DNA of 5,881 bases from Chromatiales bacterium (lineage in GTDB: Bacteria > Pseudomonadota > Gammaproteobacteria > CAMYNG01), in the NCBI GenBank assembly GCA_026990045.1, contig JALSIK010000403.1:1-5881 (forward strand), in the 5' to 3' direction. The notes under the pieces are model-generated. The model was not told the origin of the DNA, ran no database searches, and saw nothing but the letters and a program-made list of their open reading frames with translations. A program made the translations under genes and the position numbers. Positions 1 through 5,699 of the stretch are shown here, in pieces. The first letter of the stretch is position 1, and every line of letters starts with the position of its first letter.

Positions 1-236
1 TCCTCCGTGAGGTGGTAGTAGCCGTGAATGCCGTACACCGCGTTGACCCCGAAGTCCTCCACGCTGTAGAGCCCCGCGAAGGCGCCCAGCTCGATGTTGT
101 CGGCCTCCACCTGGGGCGGCCGGATCTCGCGCCGCTCCACCTTGGGCTGGATGACCCCCCCGGTCTGGGCGAACGCCGGCATGGCGGCCCCGAGGGCGGC
201 CAGGAGTGGCAGAATGAAAATGGCTCTCGATGGCAT
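1..236 (-). CDS. Outer-membrane beta-barrel protein, OMP_myx_plus-like (N-terminal part only)
   Basis: Only the first 78 residues are visible; the gene continues past the left edge. It starts at the ATG at 236-234. Residues 1-23 form a typical Sec signal peptide (Arg at 4, hydrophobic core around 6-19, AFA before a probable cut at Gln24). The mature start has a charged stretch (PKVERREIRPPQVEADNIELG), then a first strand-like segment, GAFAGLYSVEDFGVNAVYGI, followed by YYHLTE. From memory, this 'ERREI...IELGAFAGLYSVEDFG' pattern matches the myxobacterial-plus outer-membrane barrel family (TIGR04565-like), where a short polar leader precedes an 8- to 10-strand barrel. It begins 18 bases after the SH3b-barrel gene, so it is probably translated from the same message. 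The ribosome-binding site is weak (GCGAGA just upstream). The family call is fairly good; the specific function is unknown. Confidence 0.75.
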   Translation of the reverse strand, partial: MPSRAIFILPLLAALGAAMPAFAQTGGVIQPKVERREIRPPQVEADNIELGAFAGLYSVEDFGVNAVYGIHGYYHLTE

Positions 237-254
237 GGTCTCGCTGGCCCCGTG

Positions 255-1067
255 TCAGAAGAAGAATGTGATGCCCGCGGTCCATTCGGTGAACCGGTCG
301 CTGCGGTTGTTGCCGCGCAGGGTGGCATGTTGCACCACCTCGGTGCGGAGGGAAAAGCCCCTGGTGAGAAAATACTGCAGGCCCAGCCCGGCGTTGGCCA
401 TGTCCAGGTTGTGGCGGTTGCCGATGACGACCCCGCCGCTCACCTCTTGGACCTCCGGCACCCGCGTGAAGCGGCTCGCCCCCAGCAGGAAGAACGGCCG
501 CCAGTCACCGAACACGTGGATGTCCAGCAGCAGGTTGGCCTGGAGCAGGTTGGAGCCGGCATACAGCCCGGTGGCATTGGAGACGGTGCCCTCCAGCGCC
601 AGGTGTTCCGACAGCATGTACCCGCCGCGGATGGTCACCAGTCCCTCGCCGTCGAAGGTCCCGCCCGAGGCCCCGAAGTAGAACCGGTCCTTGAGGTATT
701 TTTCCACCACCCGGTCGCGCAGGGTGGGTTCGATGCCGGCCTTTTCCAGGGTCGCCTCGAGCTCGCTGCGGTGGGTCCAGCCGCGGCGCTTGCGCGAGGC
801 CCGGATCTCGTACCAGTCCGTGCGCCGGCGCAGGATCTCGATGCGCTCGCCCCGTTCCACCACCTCGTAGACGGGAAAGCTGCGCCCCGGGCCGCTGCGC
901 AGCTCGATGAAAGGGTCGGCCAGGCGCAGGCGCAGGGGCGGTGCTTCTTCCGCGGACGCGGCCGTGCCCCAGCCCAGCCAGAGCAGGGACATCACCGCCC
1001 ACAGGCCAAGGGAGCAACGGAGCAGCGGCGCGGGGCGGGGCAACAGGGACTCGTGATCGTTCTTCAC
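255..1067 (-). CDS. Periplasmic SH3b domain fused to an outer-membrane beta-barrel
   Basis: This 270-residue protein starts at GTG (1067-1065) and stops at TGA (257-255). Residues 1-39 form a long signal peptide, with hydrophobic core LWAVMSLLWLGWG and a probable cut after ASA39. Residues 47-107 look like a bacterial SH3 domain: 'ADPFIELRSGPGRSFPVYEVVERGE' with the usual RSGPG turn, then 'IEILRRRTDWYEIRA...RGWTHRSEL'. A short helical linker (108-128) leads to alternating strand-like segments from 129 to 270 (FYFGASGG, VTIRGGYML, LALEGTVS, FFLLGASRF, LGLQYFLT, TEWTAGITFFF). The final residue is Phe, the usual C-terminal signal for barrel assembly by BAM. SH3b domains usually bind peptidoglycan or stem peptides, so a wall-anchoring role for the barrel is inferred. 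It lies 12 bases after the cytochrome-like lipoprotein gene, with little Shine-Dalgarno sequence, which suggests translational coupling. The start is less certain because of the GTG and weak site; an in-frame ATG at residue 26 would cut into the signal peptide. Confidence 0.85.
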   Translation of the reverse strand: MKNDHESLLPRPAPLLRCSLGLWAVMSLLWLGWGTAASAEEAPPLRLRLADPFIELRSGPGRSFPVYEVVERGERIEILRRRTDWYEIRASRKRRGWTHRSELEATLEKAGIEPTLRDRVVEKYLKDRFYFGASGGTFDGEGLVTIRGGYMLSEHLALEGTVSNATGLYAGSNLLQANLLLDIHVFGDWRPFFLLGASRFTRVPEVQEVSGGVVIGNRHNLDMANAGLGLQYFLTRGFSLRTEVVQHATLRGNNRSDRFTEWTAGITFFF

Positions 1068-1079
1068 GGAGGGGCCTGT

Positions 1080-1559
1080 TCAGGGGGTGCTGGCCATCCA
1101 GGCAAGGAGGTCCTGGTAGATCTGATCACCAGTGGTGAAGAAGTCTCCACCCCCATGTGGCGCGCCTCCCGAAGATTGCGCCAGTGGTTTGACGATCAGT
1201 GAGCTGTTGGCATGGTTGACGAAGTCCACCTGCCCCTCCATGAACAGGCGGTTGGCCAGCTGTTCCTCCGGCGTCAACTGGGTCCACAGCTTGTTGTACA
1301 TTTCGAACGAGGCGCCGCTGGCCCCGCCGATGTCGTGGCAACCCGAGCGGGCACAGCTCATGGACCCGCCGTCGATGCCATTGGGGGAATTGGCCGCATC
1401 CACGAAGTAGTTATTGATGATGTCCACGTTGGTCAGGCCCAGCTGCGGCTGGGCCGGTCCGTTTTCGATGGCGTCGCCCCCGCAGCCGGCGAGAAGCATG
1501 CCCAGCACGCACGAGAGCAGGCCCCGGTGCCATCTGCTGCAAACGGAAGATGCACTCAT
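1080..1559 (-). CDS. Small lipoprotein with cytochrome c-like CX4CH haem motif
   Basis: The gene encodes 159 residues. The frame stays open upstream to 1688, but the ATG at 1559-1557 is chosen because it gives a clean lipoprotein signal (hydrophobic 14-25, lipobox LLAGC with Cys26) and has GGGGA 8 bases upstream. Gly27 follows the Cys, so the Lol rule predicts outer-membrane sorting. The mature part has 'MSCARSGCHDIGG': Cys69, Cys74, His75, a CX4CH spacing instead of the usual CX2CH. Further on are Met109, His116, a 'SSLIVKPLAQSSGGAPHGGGDFF' segment and 'DQIYQDLLAWM' at the C-terminus. From memory, the last three features recur in small secreted cytochrome-like domains of myxobacteria and planctomycetes, where 'KPL...HGGG...F...Y..L..W' closes the domain. 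Covalent haem is therefore likely but unproven. It is the first gene of the minus-strand set, next to the divergent regulatory region, and probably acts in the periplasm at the outer membrane. Confidence 0.85.
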   Translation of the reverse strand: MSASSVCSRWHRGLLSCVLGMLLAGCGGDAIENGPAQPQLGLTNVDIINNYFVDAANSPNGIDGGSMSCARSGCHDIGGASGASFEMYNKLWTQLTPEEQLANRLFMEGQVDFVNHANSSLIVKPLAQSSGGAPHGGGDFFTTGDQIYQDLLAWMASTP

Positions 1560-1567
1560 GTTCTGTT

Positions 1568-1572
1568 TCCCC
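1568..1572 (-). promoter_or_regulatory. Ribosome-binding site of the CX4CH lipoprotein gene
   Basis: On the minus strand this reads GGGGA, 8 bases before the ATG at 1559. It supports that start over the upstream in-frame ATG at 1688, which would put a long charged leader in front of the signal peptide. Confidence 0.5.
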
Positions 1573-1755
1573 GACAGGATCTGGCAGCGCTGCGGTCGAT
1601 ACAGGGATGCGGGCTGGCGGGAATACCACTTGGGCCCGGCGGGGATTGTAGGCCATCGGGCGGCCCCGGCACGGGTAACGGTTCTCACTTTGGGGCGGGG
1701 TTTCCATGCGCCGGATCAGAATGTTAAGGCCTGGCCGCGATGCGCGCCAGGGGAT

Positions 1756-1769
1756 GCCCGCTGTCGGGC
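1756..1769. repeat. Short hairpin, GCCCG-CTGT-CGGGC
   Basis: Perfect 5-bp inverted repeat with a 4-base loop, 3 bases left of the larger GC hairpin. In GC-rich DNA this alone could be chance; it is listed because the two stems stand in tandem. Confidence 0.4.
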
Positions 1770-1772
1770 GCG

Positions 1773-1795
1773 GCCGGGGCCGGCCCGGCCCCGGC
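1773..1795. repeat. GC-only 10-bp inverted repeat with 3-base loop
   Basis: The left arm GCCGGGGCCG (1773-1782) and the right arm CGGCCCCGGC (1786-1795) are exact reverse complements around the loop GCC. All bases are G or C, so the stem would be very stable in RNA or as a DNA cruciform. No T-run follows on either strand and it sits between divergent genes, so a Rho-independent terminator is unlikely. It ends 5 bases before the CRP-type dyad. Confidence 0.65.
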
Positions 1796-1800
1796 GTCCA

Positions 1801-1816
1801 TGTGAACTGGTTCACA
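1801..1816. promoter_or_regulatory. CRP/Vfr-type operator, TGTGA-N6-TCACA
   Basis: The sequence TGTGAACTGGTTCACA is a dyad with perfect 7-bp arms (TGTGAAC / GTTCACA) around TG. It has both consensus CRP half-sites, TGTGA and TCACA, at the canonical 6-base spacing. It also agrees closely with the Pseudomonas Vfr consensus core. The outer A/T-rich flanks of the E. coli consensus are absent. It lies 242 bases upstream of the minus-strand start at 1559 and 321 bases upstream of the plus-strand start at 2137, so it could serve one or both directions. A TetR- or GntR-type repressor reading the longer GTGAAC/GTTCAC arms is an alternative. The dyad is certain; its recognition by a CRP-family protein is inferred. 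Confidence 0.6.
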
Positions 1817-1840
1817 CCGGCCCCGCGGATGGCGGGATGT

Positions 1841-1860
1841 CGAACACGTCACGTTTTTGA
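1841..1860. repeat. Imperfect direct repeat, copy 1
   Basis: CGAACACGTCACGTTTTTGA matches the segment at 1930-1949 in 16 of 20 positions, in the same orientation and 89 bases apart. This copy also contains a dyad, CGTCA-N6-TGACG (1847-1862). It may be a binding site for an unknown regulator. Confidence 0.45.
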
Positions 1861-1929
1861 CGCCCCCGCTGCGGTTCCGGCGCCGCCCTGCCGAGAACCG
1901 TATCCGGAAGAGGGTTCCCCGGCGAGTGC

Positions 1930-1949
1930 CGAGCACGTCGCAGTTTTGA
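1930..1949. repeat. Imperfect direct repeat, copy 2
   Basis: CGAGCACGTCGCAGTTTTGA is the second copy. The shared core is CGA-R-CACGTC-R-C followed by TTTTGA. It runs into the A/T-rich patch that probably holds the plus-strand promoter. It lacks the CGTCA/TGACG dyad of copy 1. Confidence 0.45.
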
Positions 1950-2124
1950 AAATCAGAGTGATAGCCAATTCACAGAACACAATGGTGGGGGTTTCGGTGC
2001 GGTGCCCGATGCGCTTAAGTTGCACTGCAGCCGGCGGGAGGGTGCAGAGGGTGCGGACCGACCTCCGGTGAACGAGCGAGGACCATTGGGAACCAGAGAC
2101 CGGCCGTCTACCTGCGTAGGCAAC

Positions 2125-2129
2125 GAGGA
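2125..2129 (+). promoter_or_regulatory. Ribosome-binding site of the CVGCH protein gene
   Basis: GAGGA lies 7 bases before the ATG at 2137. It fixes that start against the earlier in-frame ATG at 2002, which has no such site and would add 45 polar residues before the signal peptide. Confidence 0.65.
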
Positions 2130-2136
2130 TACCGTG

Positions 2137-3345
2137 ATGAGTACAGGTCGACAGAATAAATCACTGAGAATGCTGGGATTCTTGCTGGCCGCCGTCCTGG
2201 CGGGCGGTGCCGCGGTGGCCTCGGCGGCGCCCCGCGACCAGGCCCGCCGCATGCACGACCGGCTGGTGGGCACGCCGCCGTCCGAGGCGGTGCTGACCCA
2301 GATGGAGAATCTCATCGCCGGCGGCGATCCCATGGGGGCGGCCATGGTGGCCATGCAGAACCCCGACTTTTACAACACCACCCTCAAGAATTTCGCCGCG
2401 GTCACCACCAACGTGGGCGGCTCGGTGTTCGTGCCCTTGAACGACATGACCGCCACCATCATCGGGCTCATCCGCGACAACCGGGATTTCCGCGAGGTGC
2501 TCTACGCCGACGTGGTCTACACCGGCGGCAACAGCGTGCCCACGCCCTACTCGCCCTTCAACAACCAGCACTACCAGGAGCTGGAGGACAACGGGGTCGA
2601 TCTCAGCACCGCGCTGGTGGCCCGGGCCCAGTCCACCACCCATCCCGACCTGGCCCAGGGCGGCGCCGCCGGGGTCCAGACCACGCGGGCCGCGGCCGAG
2701 GCCTATTTCTCGGCCGGGACCAACCGCCGCATGCTGTACCACATTTTCGACAGCTTTCTGTGCCGCAAATTCGAGGACATCCAGGACGTCACGCGGACGC
2801 CCGACCGCGTGCGCCAGGACGTCACGCGCAGTCCCGGCGGCGATTCCGGCATCTACCTGTCGTCGTGCGTGGGCTGCCACGCCGGCATGGACGCCCTGGC
2901 GGGGGCCTACGCCTACTACCATTTCGACCCCAACGCCGGCGATCCCAACAACGGCGACACCGGCGGGCTGGTGTACACCCCCAACGCGGTCCAGCCCAAG
3001 TACCTGCAGAACGCCGGCACCTTTCCCACGGGTTTCCAGACCGTGGATGATTCCTGGATCAACTACTGGCGCTTCGGAACCAACTCGGTGCTGGGCTGGA
3101 ACTGGACCAACGCGGTGTCCTCGGACCGTGGCACCGGCGCCGCCGCCCTGGGCCGGGAGCTGGCCAACAGCTACGCCTTCGCCGAGTGCCAGGCCAAGCG
3201 GGTGTTCAAGACGGTGTGCCTGCGCGAGCCCGCCACCTACCAGGACGAGGTCCAGGTCCAGGCCATGGCCAGCAGCCTGAGGCAGAGCGGCTACAACATG
3301 AAGCAGATCTTTGCGGAATCGGCCGTGTATTGCATGGGCCAGTGA
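2137..3345 (+). CDS. Secreted c-type-haem motif protein, DUF1588-like
   Basis: The gene encodes 402 residues. Residues 1-30 form a Sec signal peptide (basic N-region, core LGFLLAAVLAGGAAV, cut after ASA30), so the product is periplasmic or beyond. There is no lipobox. Residues 36-130 are mostly helical and resemble planctomycete-type secreted proteins ('ARRMHDRLVGTPPSE', 'AMQNPDF', 'LIRDNRDFREVLYADVVYTG'). The only haem-type motif is CVGCH (Cys244, Cys247, His248), followed by 'AGMDALAGAYAYYHFD'. This parallels the DUF1588 pattern 'CxxCHxxxDPxGxxxxxFD'. Met251 is a possible second axial ligand. After a Gly/Asn/Asp-rich loop (264-277), the C-terminal third has 'DDSWINYWRFGTN' and 'AFAECQAKRVFKTVCLREP', with further Cys at 351, 361 and 399 that could form disulfides. 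It is the first gene of the plus-strand set. Its function is not known; relation to DUF1588/DUF1592 proteins is by recalled pattern only. Confidence 0.85.
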   Translation: MSTGRQNKSLRMLGFLLAAVLAGGAAVASAAPRDQARRMHDRLVGTPPSEAVLTQMENLIAGGDPMGAAMVAMQNPDFYNTTLKNFAAVTTNVGGSVFVPLNDMTATIIGLIRDNRDFREVLYADVVYTGGNSVPTPYSPFNNQHYQELEDNGVDLSTALVARAQSTTHPDLAQGGAAGVQTTRAAAEAYFSAGTNRRMLYHIFDSFLCRKFEDIQDVTRTPDRVRQDVTRSPGGDSGIYLSSCVGCHAGMDALAGAYAYYHFDPNAGDPNNGDTGGLVYTPNAVQPKYLQNAGTFPTGFQTVDDSWINYWRFGTNSVLGWNWTNAVSSDRGTGAAALGRELANSYAFAECQAKRVFKTVCLREPATYQDEVQVQAMASSLRQSGYNMKQIFAESAVYCMGQ

Positions 3346-3381
3346 GCAGGCGAGTGCTTGCAGTCATCGAGACCGGGTTTC

Positions 3382-3386
3382 AGGAG
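3382..3386 (+). promoter_or_regulatory. Ribosome-binding site of the LamG lipoprotein gene
   Basis: AGGAG lies 8 bases before the ATG at 3395. It favours that start over the in-frame ATG at 3311, which overlaps the preceding gene, and over the one at 3428 inside the signal region. Confidence 0.75.
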
Positions 3387-3394
3387 ACAGGGCA

Positions 3395-5665
3395 ATGAAG
3401 ACAACAACGACCATCCGCAACGAGAGCATGGCCGGGTTTCTCCGCGCGGCCGGCAGACACCGCCTGCTGCACAGCGTGATCCTGGCCGCGGCCGTTTCGC
3501 TGGGGCTTGCGGCCTGCGGCGGCGGCGCGCGCACCACCCCGCCCGCGGGCACGCCGGGCGCCGGTGCCGGCGGCGGGGGCACTGCGCCCCAGCCCCCGGC
3601 ACCCCCCCCGCCGCCCAGCGGCGGCAGCCGCAACGACGCGGCCAGCATCCAGGCCTTCCAGGATTTCGTCTGGACGCCCTACCTGCGGGTCAATTGCGGC
3701 ACCGCCTGCCACGAAGAGGGCGGTTCGGGGCCGCCCAAGTTCGCGCACACCGATGTCACCCTGGCCCATGACGTGGCCGTGGGTTACGCCAACTTCACCG
3801 ATCCGGCGCAGTCCCAGATGGCGCGCAAGCTGCCCGACTTCCTGCACAACTGCTGGGACGGCAACGGCGGCTTCGACAACTCCACCGCCAACTGCGAGGC
3901 CCGCGCCGCCGAGCTGGCCGCGGCCATCCAGCGGTGGGCCGATGCCCGCGCGGCGGCCGGTATCGGCAATGCCACGGTCTTCCGCAGCGCGCCCGCCATG
4001 CTGGGCGGATCGGCCCGGGTCGACCAGTACGTGATCGCCCGCTGGGAGTTCAAGGAGGGCCAGGGCAACACGGTGTTCGATACCAGCGGCGTGATGCCGG
4101 CCATGGATCTCACCATCAACAACATGCAGTGGGATCCCAACGGCGGGCTGGTCAATTCCACCGGGATCGCCACCGCCCAGGCCGCCGCCAGCGTGAAGCT
4201 GTACAACCGGATCGTCGGGGCCAACGGCCAGGGCGGGACCGGCGAGTACACCATCGAGGCCTGGCTGGTGCCCGCGCCGGGCAACCCCAATGACCTGCTG
4301 CGGGTGGCCACCTATGCCGCCAGCAGCCAGAACAGCAATTTCATCGTGGCCCAGACCTCGCAACAGTGGCTCTATCACAACCGGACGGTGAACACCAACA
4401 ACAACGGTGCCCCGGCGGTGGTGGCCGCGGCGGGCTCCGTGAGCCAGCAGCAGGAGCTGCAGCACGTGGTGGTGACCTTCGACCAGGCCAACGGGCGGCG
4501 CATCTTCATCAACGGGGTCGAGACCCAGTACCAGACGCCCGAAGGCAGCGGGACCGATCTGTCCAACTGGAACGCCGGTTACGCCTTCATGCTGGGCAAC
4601 GAGCCCGGGGCGCGGGCCGGCCACGCGTGGAAGGGCACGTTCCGCTTCGTCGCCGTCCACGACCGGGCGCTGACGCCGCAGCAGATCCAGACCAATTTCT
4701 CGGCCGGGGTCAACGGCGGGTCCGTCATCCAGTTCGACATCAGCCAGCTGACCCAGATCCCCAACAGCTTCGTGCAGTTCCGGGTGGGCGAGCTGGATGC
4801 CAAGTCCTACGTCTTCACCGATCCCACCTTCGTGGTGCTGGACGCCAACGGCCAGCCGCTGCCGGAGACGCAGGCCCTGGCCAGCGCCTTCGACCTGGGC
4901 GACATGCGTATTGCCATCAACGGCAACGTCCCGGCCGTGGGCCAGACGTACAAGAACCTGTACACCATGGTCAACATGGCCCAGCAGGCGCTGTCGCCGC
5001 TGGGCGCGGTGCTGGCCAAGGGGAACGGGCCCCAGACCGACGTCTTCCAGCTGGAGTTCGGCATCTTCAACGGCCAGGACGTGCGCCAGCCGGAGCCGGT
5101 GCTGCCGGTGCCCAACCCCGATCCCAACATGGCGCCCAGGCCGTTCTTCGATGCCGGCATCCGCAACTTCGCCCAGATCAACGACACCATGGCGGCGGTC
5201 ACGGGCGTGGACAAGATGACGCCGGCGGTGCGCAACATGTTCGTGGGCATCATGCAGCAGCTGCCGGAGGGCAACGACATCGGGTCATTCGTGCCGTCTC
5301 ACGAGGTGGGCGTGCTCAAGCTGGCCATCGAGTACTGCGATGCCATGTTCAGCGACGGCGGGCTGCGCAATGCCTTCTTCGGCGGCCTGGATCCCTTCAA
5401 CCAGGCCAACCGGGATGTGGCCTTCGGCATCATGCTGGACAAGATGGTGGGCACCGGCCTGGCGGCCCAGCCGGCCCGGGCCCAGCTCATGACGGACCTG
5501 GTGGCCCTGTTCGAGGGCGACCCGGCCAACACCGACAACGCCGGCCAGCCGCAGCCCATCGCCGGCATCTGCCGCCCCGGCCAGTGCGGGGCCACCCAGT
5601 ACCGGAACGCCATGCGGGCGGCCTGCTTCGCGGTCCTGTCCAGCGCGGCGATGGTCATCTACTGA
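3395..5665 (+). CDS. Large lipoprotein: CX3CH cytochrome-like region, LamG domain, unknown C-terminus
   Basis: The gene encodes 756 residues. The N-terminus is a lipoprotein signal with a long basic n-region and lipobox LAAC (Cys41). Gly42 predicts outer-membrane sorting. A Gly/Pro/Thr linker (about 42-78, with a proline run near 70-73) tethers the body. Residues 82-185 look like a small cytochrome-type domain: 'FVWTPYLRVNCGTACHEE' has Cys101, Cys105 and His106, a CX3CH spacing, and later 'HNCWDGNGG...NCEARAAELAAAIQRW' resembles the tail of such domains. Residues 207-436 form a LamG/concanavalin A-like lectin domain ('ARWEFKEGQGNTVFDTSG', 'GEYTIEAWLVPAPG', 'HVVVTFDQANGRRIFINGV', 'FRFVAVHDRALTPQQIQTNF'). 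Residues 443-756 are unrecognised, with 'SHEVGVLKLAIEYCDAMF' (633-651) and Cys at 647, 725, 730 and 743. LamG domains bind glycans or proteins, so a surface-attachment or substrate-binding role is inferred. It lies 49 bases after the CVGCH gene and 34 before the Tat-signal gene, probably in one operon. Confidence 0.85.
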   Translation: MKTTTTIRNESMAGFLRAAGRHRLLHSVILAAAVSLGLAACGGGARTTPPAGTPGAGAGGGGTAPQPPAPPPPPSGGSRNDAASIQAFQDFVWTPYLRVNCGTACHEEGGSGPPKFAHTDVTLAHDVAVGYANFTDPAQSQMARKLPDFLHNCWDGNGGFDNSTANCEARAAELAAAIQRWADARAAAGIGNATVFRSAPAMLGGSARVDQYVIARWEFKEGQGNTVFDTSGVMPAMDLTINNMQWDPNGGLVNSTGIATAQAAASVKLYNRIVGANGQGGTGEYTIEAWLVPAPGNPNDLLRVATYAASSQNSNFIVAQTSQQWLYHNRTVNTNNNGAPAVVAAAGSVSQQQELQHVVVTFDQANGRRIFINGVETQYQTPEGSGTDLSNWNAGYAFMLGNEPGARAGHAWKGTFRFVAVHDRALTPQQIQTNFSAGVNGGSVIQFDISQLTQIPNSFVQFRVGELDAKSYVFTDPTFVVLDANGQPLPETQALASAFDLGDMRIAINGNVPAVGQTYKNLYTMVNMAQQALSPLGAVLAKGNGPQTDVFQLEFGIFNGQDVRQPEPVLPVPNPDPNMAPRPFFDAGIRNFAQINDTMAAVTGVDKMTPAVRNMFVGIMQQLPEGNDIGSFVPSHEVGVLKLAIEYCDAMFSDGGLRNAFFGGLDPFNQANRDVAFGIMLDKMVGTGLAAQPARAQLMTDLVALFEGDPANTDNAGQPQPIAGICRPGQCGATQYRNAMRAACFAVLSSAAMVIY

Positions 5666-5685
5666 ACGAACGCAGCACCTAGGTT

Positions 5686-5691
5686 AAGGGG
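5686..5691 (+). promoter_or_regulatory. Ribosome-binding site of the Tat-signal gene
   Basis: AAGGGG lies 8 bases before the ATG at 5700. It supports this start even though the gene is cut by the window edge. Confidence 0.6.
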
Positions 5692-5699
5692 CAATCACC

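Larger units (their letters stand above)
1560..2136. other. Divergent intergenic regulatory region (577 bases)
   Basis: No convincing gene lies here. The open frames crossing it encode low-complexity Arg/Pro/Gly-rich peptides without recognisable domains. It separates the two diverging gene sets and must hold both promoters. From left to right it contains a 5-bp hairpin (1756-1769), a strong GC hairpin (1773-1795), a CRP-type dyad (1801-1816), an imperfect 20-bp direct repeat (1841-1860 and 1930-1949) and a locally A/T-rich patch (about 1941-1983) that is the best place for a plus-strand promoter. No sigma-70 -35/-10 pair with acceptable spacing was found by eye for either direction, which would fit activator-dependent promoters. 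The 150 bases before the plus-strand start have only an 8-bp direct repeat, GAGGGTGC, at 2038-2045 and 2047-2054. Confidence 0.7.

Noticed and set aside
12..1202. 396-residue plus-strand open frame
   Set aside because: It runs antisense through two well-supported minus-strand genes (SH3b-barrel and the CX4CH lipoprotein). Its product has no signal, domain or normal composition; long antisense frames are expected at this GC content.
1645..1650. Possible minus-strand -10 box TACAAT, 86 bases before the lipoprotein start
   Set aside because: A good -10 match, but no -35 element at 16-18 bases spacing and no extended -10 TG; not enough to call a promoter.
1773..1795. GC hairpin as a Rho-independent terminator
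   Set aside because: No T-run on either strand and it lies upstream of both gene sets, where termination is not expected.
1946..1974. Possible plus-strand promoter, TTGAAA with TTCACA 17 bases on
   Set aside because: The -35 part is fair, but the -10 part matches TATAAT at only two positions.
1706..2071. 121-residue plus-strand open frame in the intergenic region
   Set aside because: No ribosome-binding site, an Arg/Pro-rich product and no domain; it crosses the hairpins and the CRP-type dyad.
2161..2922. 253-residue minus-strand open frame
   Set aside because: Antisense to the CVGCH protein gene, His/Gly/Val-rich, with no domain.
3380..4660. 426-residue minus-strand open frame
   Set aside because: Antisense to the LamG lipoprotein gene, rich in His/Gly/Val/Ala as mirror frames of GC-rich genes are, with no recognisable domain.
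4366..5682. 438-residue plus-strand open frame in a second frame
   Set aside because: Overlaps the C-terminal half of the LamG lipoprotein gene; the product is an Arg/Gly/Ala/Gln/His-rich low-complexity chain without motifs.
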